Assembly (NCBI GenBank): GCA_016185145.1
Contig: JACPOB010000070.1
Location: 70,801-134,800 of the forward strand
DNA from: Rhodospirillales bacterium
GTDB taxonomy: Bacteria > Pseudomonadota > Alphaproteobacteria > Reyranellales > Reyranellaceae
Length of the DNA: 64,000 bases
Direction: 5' to 3'
The notes under the pieces were generated by a model that was given only the letters and a program-made list of their open reading frames with translations, did not search any database and was not told the DNA's origin. A program made the translations under genes and the position numbers. This document shows positions 23,784-32,063 of this stretch, in pieces (position 1 is the first letter of the stretch; each line of letters starts with the position of its first letter).

Positions 23784-24899
23784 TCAGGGAGCGTAGGACA
23801 GGCCCGGCGTGACGCCGCCATAGCCGCTGCTCAGGCGGCCGTTCCAGCCGAAGCCGACATAGCCGCCGGCGGCGTCGTAGAGATAGTCGAAGCCTTCGAG
23901 GAACATGCGGCCGGTGTTCACGAACACGCCGCGATCGTGCACGACCTCGACTCGTTCCGGATGCATGGGATTGCCGCGGGCGCCGACGGTGAAGCCGTAA
24001 TAGGCCGGCTGCGGGTTGCGCTGGTCGGGCATGAAGAGGGTGATGCGGCTGCCCTCCGGCGCGCGCCGGCCGCGCTCCAGCCGCGTGCCGTCGGGCGGCG
24101 ACAGGAACATGTAGTTGATGCCGGTGTCGACCAGCACCGTGCCGTTTCCCACGACGCCGTCGACCGCGACCGACATGGGGGCGGGGCTCCATTCGGGCAC
24201 GCCCGGCCGCGACGCCGGGTTGGGCGCGAGCTTGATGAAGGCGAAGCCGCGCGTGCGCTCGGCCGACATGCCGAGATGCACGCCCTCGCGCGTCACGATG
24301 TAGCCCGGCCGCACCGACGACAGCGGCGCGCCCGAGGCGAGCGACGCCAGGCTGACGAAGGGGTTGCGGGGCACACCGGGTTCGGTGCCCTGCGCTCCGG
24401 TGCGGTCGAAGCCGATGCCCATGAACGCGACGCCGCGCGGATTGCTCTCGGGCCGGCAGTCGCGCGCCCGCTCCAGGCAGGTGATGTGTGACACGCGCAG
24501 CACCTGTACGCGCGCGATGGCGATGGGCGTGTGCTCGTCGCGCCGGATCTCGACCTCGGTGGTGTAGCGCTCACCGTTCAGGATGCGTCCGCTCGAGTTG
24601 TAGATCAGGCGGCCGGGGCCTTCGGCGACGTCGTTCGGCCCCGGTACGAAATGCTCGGCGGCGACGACGATGCCGGTCGAGCCGGTGTCCATGCCGAAGC
24701 GAACCGGCCGGCTGCCGCGAAGCTTCAGCCAAACGTGCGGCACGCGATCCATCGCAATCGGTCCGTTGGCGAAGGGGATGTCGAGCGTCTGCAGGCCGCG
24801 ATACTGCGTCCAGGGCGCTTCCTGTGCGGCAACGGGACTGGCGCCGAGGAGGCTTGCGGCAGCCAAGGCAGCGGAGACCATTTCGTAAGCTATTTTCAT
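23784..24899 (-). CDS. Secreted protein with two Asp-Thr-Gly motifs (aspartic-protease-like)
   Basis: 371 aa from the ATG at 24899, with a leader ending SPVAAQEA. Two DTG motifs are spaced as in bilobal pepsin-fold proteases: RFGMDTGSTGIVV (about residue 68) and TVLVDTGINYMFL (about 255). Both have the hydrophobic-hydrophobic-Asp-Thr-Gly pattern of the catalytic aspartates. Between and after them are beta-rich segments (VAFMGIGFDRTG, EGFDYLYDAAGGYVGFGW). It is either a bacterial pepsin-like (A1) protease or a non-catalytic relative. I would not call it confirmed without a structural comparison. It is divergent from the beta-barrel protein gene, with about 60 bp between the starts. Confidence 0.7.
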   Translation of the reverse strand: MKIAYEMVSAALAAASLLGASPVAAQEAPWTQYRGLQTLDIPFANGPIAMDRVPHVWLKLRGSRPVRFGMDTGSTGIVVAAEHFVPGPNDVAEGPGRLIYNSSGRILNGERYTTEVEIRRDEHTPIAIARVQVLRVSHITCLERARDCRPESNPRGVAFMGIGFDRTGAQGTEPGVPRNPFVSLASLASGAPLSSVRPGYIVTREGVHLGMSAERTRGFAFIKLAPNPASRPGVPEWSPAPMSVAVDGVVGNGTVLVDTGINYMFLSPPDGTRLERGRRAPEGSRITLFMPDQRNPQPAYYGFTVGARGNPMHPERVEVVHDRGVFVNTGRMFLEGFDYLYDAAGGYVGFGWNGRLSSGYGGVTPGLSYAP

Positions 24900-24959
24900 A
24901 AGTTGTGGCCCCCACTTCGCTTTCAACTTCAATTGCGGCGTGCTAGTTTCGCGCGATCC

Positions 24960-26305
24960 ATGAAAAGAGTCAGCCCGCTCTTGACTGTAGCGGCCGTCAT
25001 GGCCGCTGTGTCATTTCCATCTGGCGCGCAGACGCCTCCGGTTGCCATTCCCGCCAAGGATTTCGGTCCGGTGTGGACCGGCTTTTATGTCGGCGCTGCG
25101 TTCGGCGCCGGCGGCACTTTCAATCGGCTCGACGTCGGCGGTCCGGGACTGAACGCCAACGTTAACGGCGGCGGTCAAAGCGGCGTCCTGGGTTCGATCT
25201 ACGGCGGCGTCGACTACCAGATCACGCAGCGCGGCCTCGTCGGCCTGATGGCCGAGGCGAGCTATGCGGGCTTCAACGGCTCGGTCTCCGCGAGCGCCCC
25301 CGGCGCCTTCGCCCAGGTCAATCAGAACACCGGCTTCGGCTGGGCGGTGCTCTTGCGCGCCGGCTTTCTCGCCGATCCCTCGACGCTGCTCTATTTCACC
25401 GGCGGCTACGCGGGCCAGATCGTCAACACCAACGGCACGGCGGCCGTACCGGGCGGCACGGCGAGCTTCTCCACCAACAATACGATGAACGGCTGGACCT
25501 TCGGTCCTGGCTTCGAGACCATGCTGACCAACAAGCTGTCGGCCAAGCTGGAGTACCGCTACAGCCAGTTCGGCCGCCAGACCATCGGCAGCACCGGCAT
25601 TTCGATGGAGCCTTCGACCCACGTGATCCGCGCCGGCCTCAGCTACCGTTTCGGCGGCCTGGGCGTGGTGTCGTCCGACCATCGTTTGCCGGCAGCTCTC
25701 AGCCCTTCAACTGGACGGGCGTCTATCTCGGCGGCGCGGTCGGCGGCGGCCTGGGCTTCGCGCAGACCAACACCGTCGCCGGCCCAGCCTCGACCAGCTT
25801 CAACAGCGGCAGCCAGGGCCTGCTCGGCGGCTTTTTCGGTGGCGGCGACTGGCAATTCTCGCCCCAGGCACTGGTCGGCGTGATGGCCGACTACACGTTC
25901 CAGGGCATCACCGGCGGCATCAATCTCACGACGCCCGGTGGCGGCGCCTATGCCACGGCGGAACAGAACCGCCAGTGGAGCGTGATGGGTCGCCTGGGCT
26001 GGCTGGCTGCGCCGTCGACGCTGCTCTACGCGGCGGGCGGCTACAGCCAGCTCAATGTGCGGGCGTCGGCCGGTGCGTCGCTCGGCGGCGCCACGGCGTT
26101 CGCCCAGCGCGACACGAGCTTCAGCGGCTTTACGGTCGGGCCGGGTATCGAGACGACGGTGACCGGCGGCTGGACGACGCGGCTGGAGTATTGCTTCAGC
26201 CAGTTCGAGCAGAAGGAAGTGACGCCGGGCGTGACCTACCAGCCGTTGAACCATACGATCCGTGCCGGTATCGCGTACAAGTTCGGAGTCGGGGAAAGAC
26301 CGTGA
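24960..26305 (+). pseudogene. Tandem outer-membrane beta-barrel protein, frameshifted
   Basis: From the ATG at 24960: a leader (LLTVAAVMAAVSFPSGAQ), then a first Omp25/RopB-like eight-strand barrel (WTGFYVGAAFGAGG ... THVIRAGLSYRFGG). The reading frame then changes between about 25655 and 25705, and a second, homologous barrel continues in another frame (FNWTGVYLGGAVGGG ... NHTIRAGIAYKFG) to 26305. As read, the first frame stops at 25883 after a low-complexity tail (307 aa), and the second barrel has no start of its own. A single-base change would fuse both barrels. The cause is either real decay or a sequence error. The repeated WTG-YxGG and RAG-YxF signatures show an internal duplication. 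Confidence 0.8.
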
Positions 26306-26339
26306 CCGCGGAGGCGGCAAGCTGAAAAGGGGGGGCACC

Positions 26340-26786
26340 ATGCGTTCGAGGATTGTGACGGCGGCGCTCGTCATCGCTGCCGGGTTTGGCGCGATCGCTG
26401 CGCAAGCGCAACAGGGCAATACCATCAGCGTGGTGGTGAGTGGCATCAAGGACAACACCGGCAGCATTCGCTGCGGATTGTTCAACTCGGCCGATACGTT
26501 TCCCAAGGACGGCAAGGAGATGATGGGCGTCGAGGCGCCGATCGCCAACGGCCAGGCGACTTGCACATTCAACAACGTTCCTGCTCCGGCAACCTATGCC
26601 GTGGCCTACTTCAAGGCGGCCCCCGGCCAGACGAAGATGAAGACTGGCATGTTCGGCATGCCGCAGGATCCCTACGGCTTCTCGCGCAATGCCACGATCG
26701 GCATGGGTCCGCCGTCGTTCAATTCGGCGGCCTACGCGTATAGCGGCGGCGCGGTGACCTTCCCGGCCGCCATTACCTACCCGTAA
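26340..26786 (+). CDS. Secreted DUF2141 protein
   Basis: 148 aa from the ATG at 26340, after GGGGGGCACC. The leader ends AAQAQQ. The mature protein fits DUF2141: ISVVVSGIKDNTGSIRCGLF near residue 30, ATCTFNNVPAPATYAVAYF near 75, then PQDPYGFSRNA near 108 with the conserved GFS. These small beta proteins are periplasmic or surface-associated and of unknown role. It follows the beta-barrel gene by 34 bases and may be co-transcribed with it. Confidence 0.85.
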   Translation: MRSRIVTAALVIAAGFGAIAAQAQQGNTISVVVSGIKDNTGSIRCGLFNSADTFPKDGKEMMGVEAPIANGQATCTFNNVPAPATYAVAYFKAAPGQTKMKTGMFGMPQDPYGFSRNATIGMGPPSFNSAAYAYSGGAVTFPAAITYP

Positions 26787-26837
26787 AGCATAATCCGTCC
26801 GGCTTAGTACCTGCTTCATTGAATAGTGATTCACAGA

Positions 26838-26945
26838 TGACCTCATCCTGAGGAGCCGCGCGCAGCTGAGCGCATTCAGATGCGCGTAGGCGTCTCGAAG
26901 GATGGCAACAAAGGCGATGTAGCCCACCCTTCGAGACGGCAAGCG
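26838..26945. repeat. Degenerate family E repeat
   Basis: Begins TGACCTCATCCTGAGGAGC and keeps the inner GTCTCGAAGGATGG and CCCACCCTTCGAGACG arms. The right end is replaced by GCAAGCGCGCATG. The remaining bases from 26787 to 26977 hold nothing else that I can support. Confidence 0.7.
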
Positions 26946-26977
26946 CGCATGTGAACCAATAAAAAGCGGGTACCGGA

Positions 26978-27175
26978 TCAGGTACTCATCCCGCGCGGAC
27001 CTCGCTTGGGCTTCGGCCCTTCGAGGTCGGCGTTCTGGCTTCCGGACAGGGCCGCCTTGTTGCGGCGGCGCGTGCGCGGAGGCTGTGGCTGCGCCTGGCG
27101 CTGCGGCTCGCTGCCGGGGTGCAGGCGCTCTTCTTCCCGCGCCTGTTCGGGGTCGATCGGGCGCGTCGGCTTCAT
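26978..27175 (-). CDS. Small basic protein of unknown function, coupled to DUF6496 gene
   Basis: 65 aa (MKPTRPIDPEQAREEERLHP at the start, KPKRGPRGMST at the end). It is rich in Arg, Pro, Gln and Glu, is probably disordered, and has no leader or membrane segment. Its ATG overlaps the stop of the upstream DUF6496 gene by four bases, so the two are translated together. I recognise no family. A nucleic-acid-binding or stress-related role would be guesswork. The coupling and start context are the main support for its being real. Confidence 0.55.
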   Translation of the reverse strand: MKPTRPIDPEQAREEERLHPGSEPQRQAQPQPPRTRRRNKAALSGSQNADLEGPKPKRGPRGMST

Positions 27176-27375
27176 GACTTCTTCTTCCGTGCGCTCTTGC
27201 GCCGCGGCACCTTCTTGCCCTTCTTGCGCGCCTCGCTGAGTCCGATGGCGATCGCCTGCTTGCGGCTCTTGACCTTGCCGCCCTTGCCGCCTTTGCCGCT
27301 CTTCAGCGTGCCCTTCTTGCGCCGGCTCATGGCGCTCTTCACGTCCTTGCCGGCGCTGCGCGAGTACCTGGCCAT
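27172..27375 (-). CDS. Lys/Arg-rich small protein, DUF6496 type (copy 1)
   Basis: 67 aa from the ATG at 27375, with GGAGGAACC upstream. Extremely basic: KKGTLKSGKGGKGGKVKSRK in the middle, then QAIAIGLSEARKKGKK. The core GGKVKSRKQAIAIGLSEA is the hallmark of the DUF6496 family. A second member lies at 38664-39044 with the same KVKSRRQAIAIALEEA core. The composition suggests DNA or RNA binding, but no function is established. It is followed by a coupled 65-aa gene and lies 54 bases downstream of the CYTH-like gene on the same strand. Confidence 0.8.
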   Translation of the reverse strand: MARYSRSAGKDVKSAMSRRKKGTLKSGKGGKGGKVKSRKQAIAIGLSEARKKGKKVPRRKSARKKKS

Positions 27376-27429
27376 GGTTCCTCCGTGGAAGTCCTTGCGG
27401 GCAACGCAGCCCGGCCACGGAGGATGCGC

Positions 27430-28410
27430 CTATTCGTGGGCGTGCGGCGGGTTGCCCTTCAGCCGGTAGACCACGCCGGTCTTGGTCGCGCCGAGCTGGA
27501 TCCAGTCGCGCGCCTCGGCCTGCAGCGCCAGGAAGAACGCCTCGCAACGGCCGAGCGCCTCGTCGGTCAGCTCCTCGCGGCGGCGGAACTTCAGCTGGAA
27601 GGCGAACTCGCCGATCAGCGGCGCGTGATCGCCGCGGTTGCGCCACAGCGCCACATTGCACATCGCCGACATGCGGTTGCCGAAGTCCAGCACGCCGATG
27701 TCCTGCAGCACTTCCTCGACGATGGTGCCGCCGACCAGCTCGGCGCGCTCGTTCTTCTCCCAGGGGATGCACTGTAGCGCCGGCAGCGCCTGGGCGATGC
27801 GTTCCATCGACATGCGGTCGCTCATGATCGCGCTCTCGAGATGGAACTCGACGTTGTGCGAGTAGAGCATTCGCATGCCGCCAAGCCCGTCCTTCAGCGG
27901 CAGCGCCTCGGCCTTGAACTTGATGCGGTAGTCGCCGTTGATGTGCGGCCGCATGTCCATCGCGGCCGTCGTCTGCGGGTCGCTGTGACGGTACTTGAAG
28001 ACGATCTCCGGCACGCCGATCGGGAAGCCGTCCTGGTAGGGGATGCGGCGGCGCAGGATGAAGGCGTTGTTGTACAGCCGGAAGTCGTGGGTATCGACGA
28101 ACAGCACTTCGCGAATGGCAAGCGGCCGCTCGGTGAAGGTCACCGGGTCGAAATAGACGCCCGTGGCCTTGGCCGGGCGGCGCAGCACCTTGGCGAAGTC
28201 GAACAGGGTCTGCCGCGAGCTGAAGTGGTTGGGCTTGAGGATCAGCTTGCACTCGAGATAGCGGATCTCGTCGTAAGGCAGGCCGTCGGCATACTTGCCG
28301 GCCTTGATCGCCGGCAGATGGTGGACCCGGATCATGGGCTTGGCCGCCGGTTTGGCGGCGTCCTTGATCTTGCTCTTGGTTTTTGTCTCGTCCTTGGTCT
28401 TCTGGCTCAT
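27430..28410 (-). CDS. Uncharacterised protein with CYTH-like features
   Basis: 326 aa from the ATG at 28410, with a GGAGGTTCC site. The first 25 residues are Lys-rich and disordered. Then IRYLECKLILKPNHF (about residue 50), VLFVDTHDFRLYNNAFILRRR (shortened; about 100) and EIVFKYRHSD (about 130) give alternating charged beta strands reminiscent of the CYTH/triphosphate-tunnel fold (ExK, then D-x-L-x-x-x-x-LRxR). Near the end, GEFAFQLKFRR and FFLALQAEARDWI complete the protein. The match is by pattern only. Polyphosphate or triphosphate chemistry is an inference. It is transcribed toward the DUF6496 pair. Confidence 0.65.
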   Translation of the reverse strand: MSQKTKDETKTKSKIKDAAKPAAKPMIRVHHLPAIKAGKYADGLPYDEIRYLECKLILKPNHFSSRQTLFDFAKVLRRPAKATGVYFDPVTFTERPLAIREVLFVDTHDFRLYNNAFILRRRIPYQDGFPIGVPEIVFKYRHSDPQTTAAMDMRPHINGDYRIKFKAEALPLKDGLGGMRMLYSHNVEFHLESAIMSDRMSMERIAQALPALQCIPWEKNERAELVGGTIVEEVLQDIGVLDFGNRMSAMCNVALWRNRGDHAPLIGEFAFQLKFRRREELTDEALGRCEAFFLALQAEARDWIQLGATKTGVVYRLKGNPPHAHE

Positions 28411-28540
28411 GGAACCTCCCCCTGCGGCCCGACTATAGAGCGGAATCCGATAAGATCGAACCGCGCGCGGTCGATTTAATCGGATTCGCGCGCTCTGGCG
28501 ATGCTTGTTGCAAGAGGCATGCTCTGGGCGAGATCGGGGG

Positions 28541-29392
28541 TCATGGCTCGCATTTCGGCAGCATGGCGCCTGGACATTCGATGTCGCTTGCCGTCCGGAC
28601 GATGAAGCGGCCCATCTCGTAGCCCGAAAGCGACGACCCGGCGCCCTCGTCGGCGGCCGCCAGCACGACCACGACCTGGCCGCAGCCCGGGCAGGCATAT
28701 GTCGTCTCGCGGCCGGCCGAGATCGTGTAGCGCGACAGGGGCAGGTGGCTTTTGCAGGTGGTGCAGGTCGTCTTGAGGTCGGAGTCGCTCACCGTGGCGC
28801 GGCCCAGCATGGCGTTCAGCACGTCGCTCAGCGTGATGGCCGTGACCTTGCGCGCGGCCGGCCCGCGCTCCAGCACGGTGTCCAGCATGCGCAGCATCTT
28901 GCGCCGCAGGCGCTGGCGCTCCTCGGCATCGGCCCCGCTGCGCGACGATTCGATGCCGGCCAACACGTCGTGCGTCACCCCCTCGAGCCGGCTCAGCCGA
29001 TCGACGGCCACCGGCTCGAACACCGGATCGACCATGAACAGTGCCTGGTAGGCTTCCTCGATGCTGCGGACCAGCAGCGGCTCCTCACCCTGCCTGAACA
29101 ACTGGTGAGCGGCGAAAATGCGGTTGATCGCCCAGAGCGGCTCGCGCGGCGCCACGATCACGCGCGCCTGGCCGGGCAACAGGGGCGGCTTGGAGGAGCG
29201 TTCGACGACGACCTCGATGGGAATGTCGACGGCTTCGACCGCCGTGTAGTCCATGATGCCGCGCGCCAGCCCGTTGCGCGCCACGAAGCGACCGACCGCC
29301 TTGTCGCGCAGCGAGACGTCCGTCACGACCAAGGTGCCGGAGAGCCGCGTAAGCAGAACGTTGTGGCGCTTGTCGTGGAGGAGTTGGAACAC
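28541..29392 (-). CDS. Uncharacterised protein with a C-terminal zinc ribbon
   Basis: 283 aa from a GTG at 29392 preceded by GAGAGGCATC. The frame upstream of it is a different gene region. The N-terminal 100 residues (FQLLHDKRHNVLLTRLSGTL, then VTDVSLRDKAVGRFVARNG) resemble a small regulatory alpha/beta domain of the kind that carries RLSG at the start of a strand. The middle is helical (EERQRLRRKMLRMLDTVLERG). The C-terminus carries two CxxC pairs, TTCTTCKSHLP and YACPGCGQ, about 20 residues apart: a zinc ribbon. There is no leader. The function is unknown; a cytoplasmic regulator is possible. Confidence 0.7.
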   Translation of the reverse strand: MFQLLHDKRHNVLLTRLSGTLVVTDVSLRDKAVGRFVARNGLARGIMDYTAVEAVDIPIEVVVERSSKPPLLPGQARVIVAPREPLWAINRIFAAHQLFRQGEEPLLVRSIEEAYQALFMVDPVFEPVAVDRLSRLEGVTHDVLAGIESSRSGADAEERQRLRRKMLRMLDTVLERGPAARKVTAITLSDVLNAMLGRATVSDSDLKTTCTTCKSHLPLSRYTISAGRETTYACPGCGQVVVVLAAADEGAGSSLSGYEMGRFIVRTASDIECPGAMLPKCEP

Positions 29393-29442
29393 GATGCCTC
29401 TCGCGCATAGCTTGCGCCCGGAAAGCCGGTCCGTCCATCTCT

Positions 29443-29888
29443 TTACCAGCGGCCGAACGGGCCGAACGGGCCGAAGGGGAAGCGCCGCCGCGGCGAGTCG
29501 ACGAATAGGACGAGGAAAAGCTGGGAAAAAAGCGCCTGCACTTGCGGAGCATCGGGACCCGCCGCATTCGTCCAGGCGGTCGTCTGGGACAGGGCGAGAT
29601 CGTTGCGGCAATAGATGGCGAACACGTTGAACGGCCGACCTACAACCGGTGGTTTATGGCGGATCGTACCGGCGCAAACGCTCGCCGCCGTGACCGGCAG
29701 CCGCGCGCGCTGCACCTGGACTGCGGCCAGGTTGAGGAAGGGGCGCCGGCCATGACGACCTGGAAGTTGCGCCCGTCGGTGACGGCGAAGAATTCTGAAT
29801 AGTCGTAGGCCGGGTCGTAATAGGCGCCGCCGATCGTGCCGCTGGCGGCATAGCCGGCCAACGTCAGGACCGACAGGATCTTGGGCAT
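29443..29888 (-). pseudogene. Small secreted protein, frameshifted
   Basis: From the ATG at 29888: leader MPKILSVLTLAGYAASGTIG, then AYYDPAYDYSEFFAVTDGRN and FQVVMAGAP. The frame is lost at a GGGG/CCCC run (29740-29743). The continuation in the next frame reads FLNLAAVQVQRARLP, NVFAIYCRNDLALSQT and ends VDSPRRRFPFGPFGPFGRW at the stop 29443. One base restored in the run would give a secreted protein of about 148 aa. A GTG at 29894 is an alternative start. No family is recognised. The C-terminal (F/P)FG repeats are notable. Confidence 0.6.
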
Positions 29889-29931
29889 GCGCACGAAGGA
29901 CAACGGCAGCCCCCCGGTGGACGTTCCGCAC

Positions 29932-30088
29932 AACCTCATCCTGAGGAGCATCGCGTAGCGATGCGTCTCGAAGGATGGGCAGCGGACGAGGTCTGTGGCC
30001 ACCAACGCGCGGAGGTTACTCCGCGCGACAGAGACGCGCCCTGAGTTTACCCCGAGGTACTCGAGGGGGCGCTCCTCAAGGTGAGGTC
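29932..30088. repeat. Family E repeat with internal insertion
   Basis: Left end AACCTCATCCTGAGGAGC, right end GCTCCTCAAGGTGAGGT. The centre differs from the other copies and holds an extra small palindrome (GCGCGGAGGTTACTCCGCGC at about 30005). The region 29889-30120 contains no gene. Confidence 0.75.
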
Positions 30089-30120
30089 AAGAGCGAGTTC
30101 GCGCCTGTGGGCGTCCCGCC

Positions 30121-31851
30121 TCAGCTCACCATGGCATAGGCGGGCTGGCGGAAGTCGGCGCCGGCGCGCAGGAAGCCGGTGCGGCTGTCCAGCAGGATCG
30201 CCTCGACCGAGCAGGCGCGGCGGGTGAGCGCCGGCCACATCTCGACATCGTGGCCGCGGCGGCGCAGCTCGTCGATCGTGGCCGCCGGCAGGCGGTCCTC
30301 GATGTTCAGCCGGCCGGGCAGGTGGGTGTAGGGCGCGAAGGAGTTGGGGAAGCTGAAGGTCGCGAAGCGCGGCTGCTCGATCGCCTCCTGGATATCCATT
30401 CCGAAGTGGAAGGCGTTCAGGAAGACCTGCAGCATGGCCTGCACCTGCACGTCGCCGCCCGGGGCGCCGAACGGGATGACGCTGCCGTCGTCGCGCACGG
30501 CGATGGCCGGGTTGGGTGTAAGTCTCGGCCGCTTGCCGGGCGCCACGCCCGACGGGTGGCTGGGATCGGGCCGCGATTGCGTGCCGCGGCCCGACGGCAC
30601 GATGCCGAGCCCGGGGATCACCGGCGAGCGCCAGGAACCGTCAGACGGCGTGGCCGACATGGCATTGCCCCAGCGATCGACGGCGCAGCAGTAGGACGTG
30701 TCGGGCTCGACGACGGCGTCGCTCTTCTCGCGCGAGGCCGCAACGGGCGGCGGCATGTTGCCGGGATAGCGCCCGATGGGCGGCGGCATGTCGGGCATGG
30801 CGCGCTCGCGGTCGATGGCGCCGACGCGCGCCGCGACGTGGGCGTCCGACAGAAGCTGGTCCATGCCGACATCGACGAACAACGGATCGCCGTAGCGGTA
30901 TTCGCGGTCGGCGCAGGCCGCCTTCATGATCTCGGTGACGAGATGGATGTAGTCGGGACTGTTGTGCGCGAAACCGTCGAGGCCGCCCGCCGCCTCGATC
31001 ATGCGCAGCGCCTGGGCCAGCATCGGGCCCTGGCACCATGGTCCGCAGGTGAAGACCTCGAAGTCGCGCCAGCGCACCTGCACCGGGTCCTCGTAGCGGC
31101 AGTGGAAGTTGGCGAGATCGTCGCGCGAGAGGTAGCCGCCGTTCTCCTCGTGATAGCGCACGATGGTCTCGGCGATGTCGCCGCAATAGAAGGCGGCGCG
31201 CGCCGCGGCGAGGCCGGCCAGCCGCCCGCGCTTCGACGCCGCGCGCTCCTGGTCGATCATGTACTGCAGCGTGCCGGCGAGATCGCTCTGCACGAAGCGG
31301 TCGCCGACCTGGGGCAGCTTGCCGCCGGGCAGGAAGATCGCGGCATTGGACGGCCAGGAACGGTAGCCGTCCTCGTATTGCCTGATCATGGTCGCCATGT
31401 ACTCGAACACGGCGAAGCCTTCGCGGGCGTAGCGCACGGCGGCGCCCGCGACGTCGCCGAACGACATCGTGCCGTAGTCGCTGAGCGCCGTGATCCAGGC
31501 ATCGGGCGCCGCCGGCACCACGGTGCGCAAGATGCCCAACGGCATCTTGCCGCCATGCTCGCGCATGAAGAGGTCGGCCGGGAAACGTTTCGGCCAGTGG
31601 CCGAGGCCCGCGATGGTGACGACCTTGCCCGGTTCCTTCGCTTGAGGGCCCGTTCGGATCATGATCGGCGCCACACCGGCGACATTCACCTCGTCGGGGT
31701 GAAGCACGGCGAGCGCGATACCGGCGGCACATCCGGCATCGATGGCGTTGCCGCCGGCCTCGAGGATGGCGAAGCCCGCCGCGGCGGCGAGGTAGTGACC
31801 GGCGGAGACGGCGTGACGGCTGCCGTAGAGGGTGGGTCGTGTGGAGGGCAT
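30121..31851 (-). CDS. Gamma-glutamyltransferase family protein
   Basis: 576 aa. The N-terminal half has the GGT pattern (SAGHYLAAAAGFAILEAGGN, NAIDAGCAAGIALAVLHPDE). The autocleavage/nucleophile threonine is in VEPDTSYCCAVDRWGNAMSA (near residue 400), followed by SGRGTQSRPDPSHP and GAPGGDVQVQAMLQVFLN. There is no signal peptide, unlike the periplasmic E. coli enzyme, so this belongs to the cytosolic or non-canonical branch. Those members can act on glutathione conjugates, cephalosporin-like side chains or other gamma-glutamyl amides. The enzyme should be cleaved into two chains before the catalytic Thr. It stands alone between repeat elements. Confidence 0.9.
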   Translation of the reverse strand: MPSTRPTLYGSRHAVSAGHYLAAAAGFAILEAGGNAIDAGCAAGIALAVLHPDEVNVAGVAPIMIRTGPQAKEPGKVVTIAGLGHWPKRFPADLFMREHGGKMPLGILRTVVPAAPDAWITALSDYGTMSFGDVAGAAVRYAREGFAVFEYMATMIRQYEDGYRSWPSNAAIFLPGGKLPQVGDRFVQSDLAGTLQYMIDQERAASKRGRLAGLAAARAAFYCGDIAETIVRYHEENGGYLSRDDLANFHCRYEDPVQVRWRDFEVFTCGPWCQGPMLAQALRMIEAAGGLDGFAHNSPDYIHLVTEIMKAACADREYRYGDPLFVDVGMDQLLSDAHVAARVGAIDRERAMPDMPPPIGRYPGNMPPPVAASREKSDAVVEPDTSYCCAVDRWGNAMSATPSDGSWRSPVIPGLGIVPSGRGTQSRPDPSHPSGVAPGKRPRLTPNPAIAVRDDGSVIPFGAPGGDVQVQAMLQVFLNAFHFGMDIQEAIEQPRFATFSFPNSFAPYTHLPGRLNIEDRLPAATIDELRRRGHDVEMWPALTRRACSVEAILLDSRTGFLRAGADFRQPAYAMVS

Positions 31852-31890
31852 GTTGATCCCCTGGTAAGGGCAGAGCTACCGCACAATCCC

Positions 31891-32010
31891 GTCATCCCGA
31901 CCGGAGCCGAGCGCAGCGAGGCGCAGTGGAGGGACCTGTTTTTGTCGATTCGTCGACAAGAGGAGGTCCCTCGACTACGCCGCCCTTCAGGCGGCTCCGC
32001 TCGGGATGAC
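31891..32010. repeat. Family D repeat upstream of the gamma-glutamyltransferase
   Basis: GTCATCCCGACCGGAGCCGAG at the left, CTCCGCTCGGGATGAC at the right, inner arms GGAGGGACCT and AGGTCCCTC around TTGTCGATTCGTCGACAAG. Same family as 3102-3194. Confidence 0.85.
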
Positions 32011-32063
32011 GGGATATTGGGGTCCCTGCTGGCAAGGGAAGAGTGTACATGCCTTTTCGCGCT

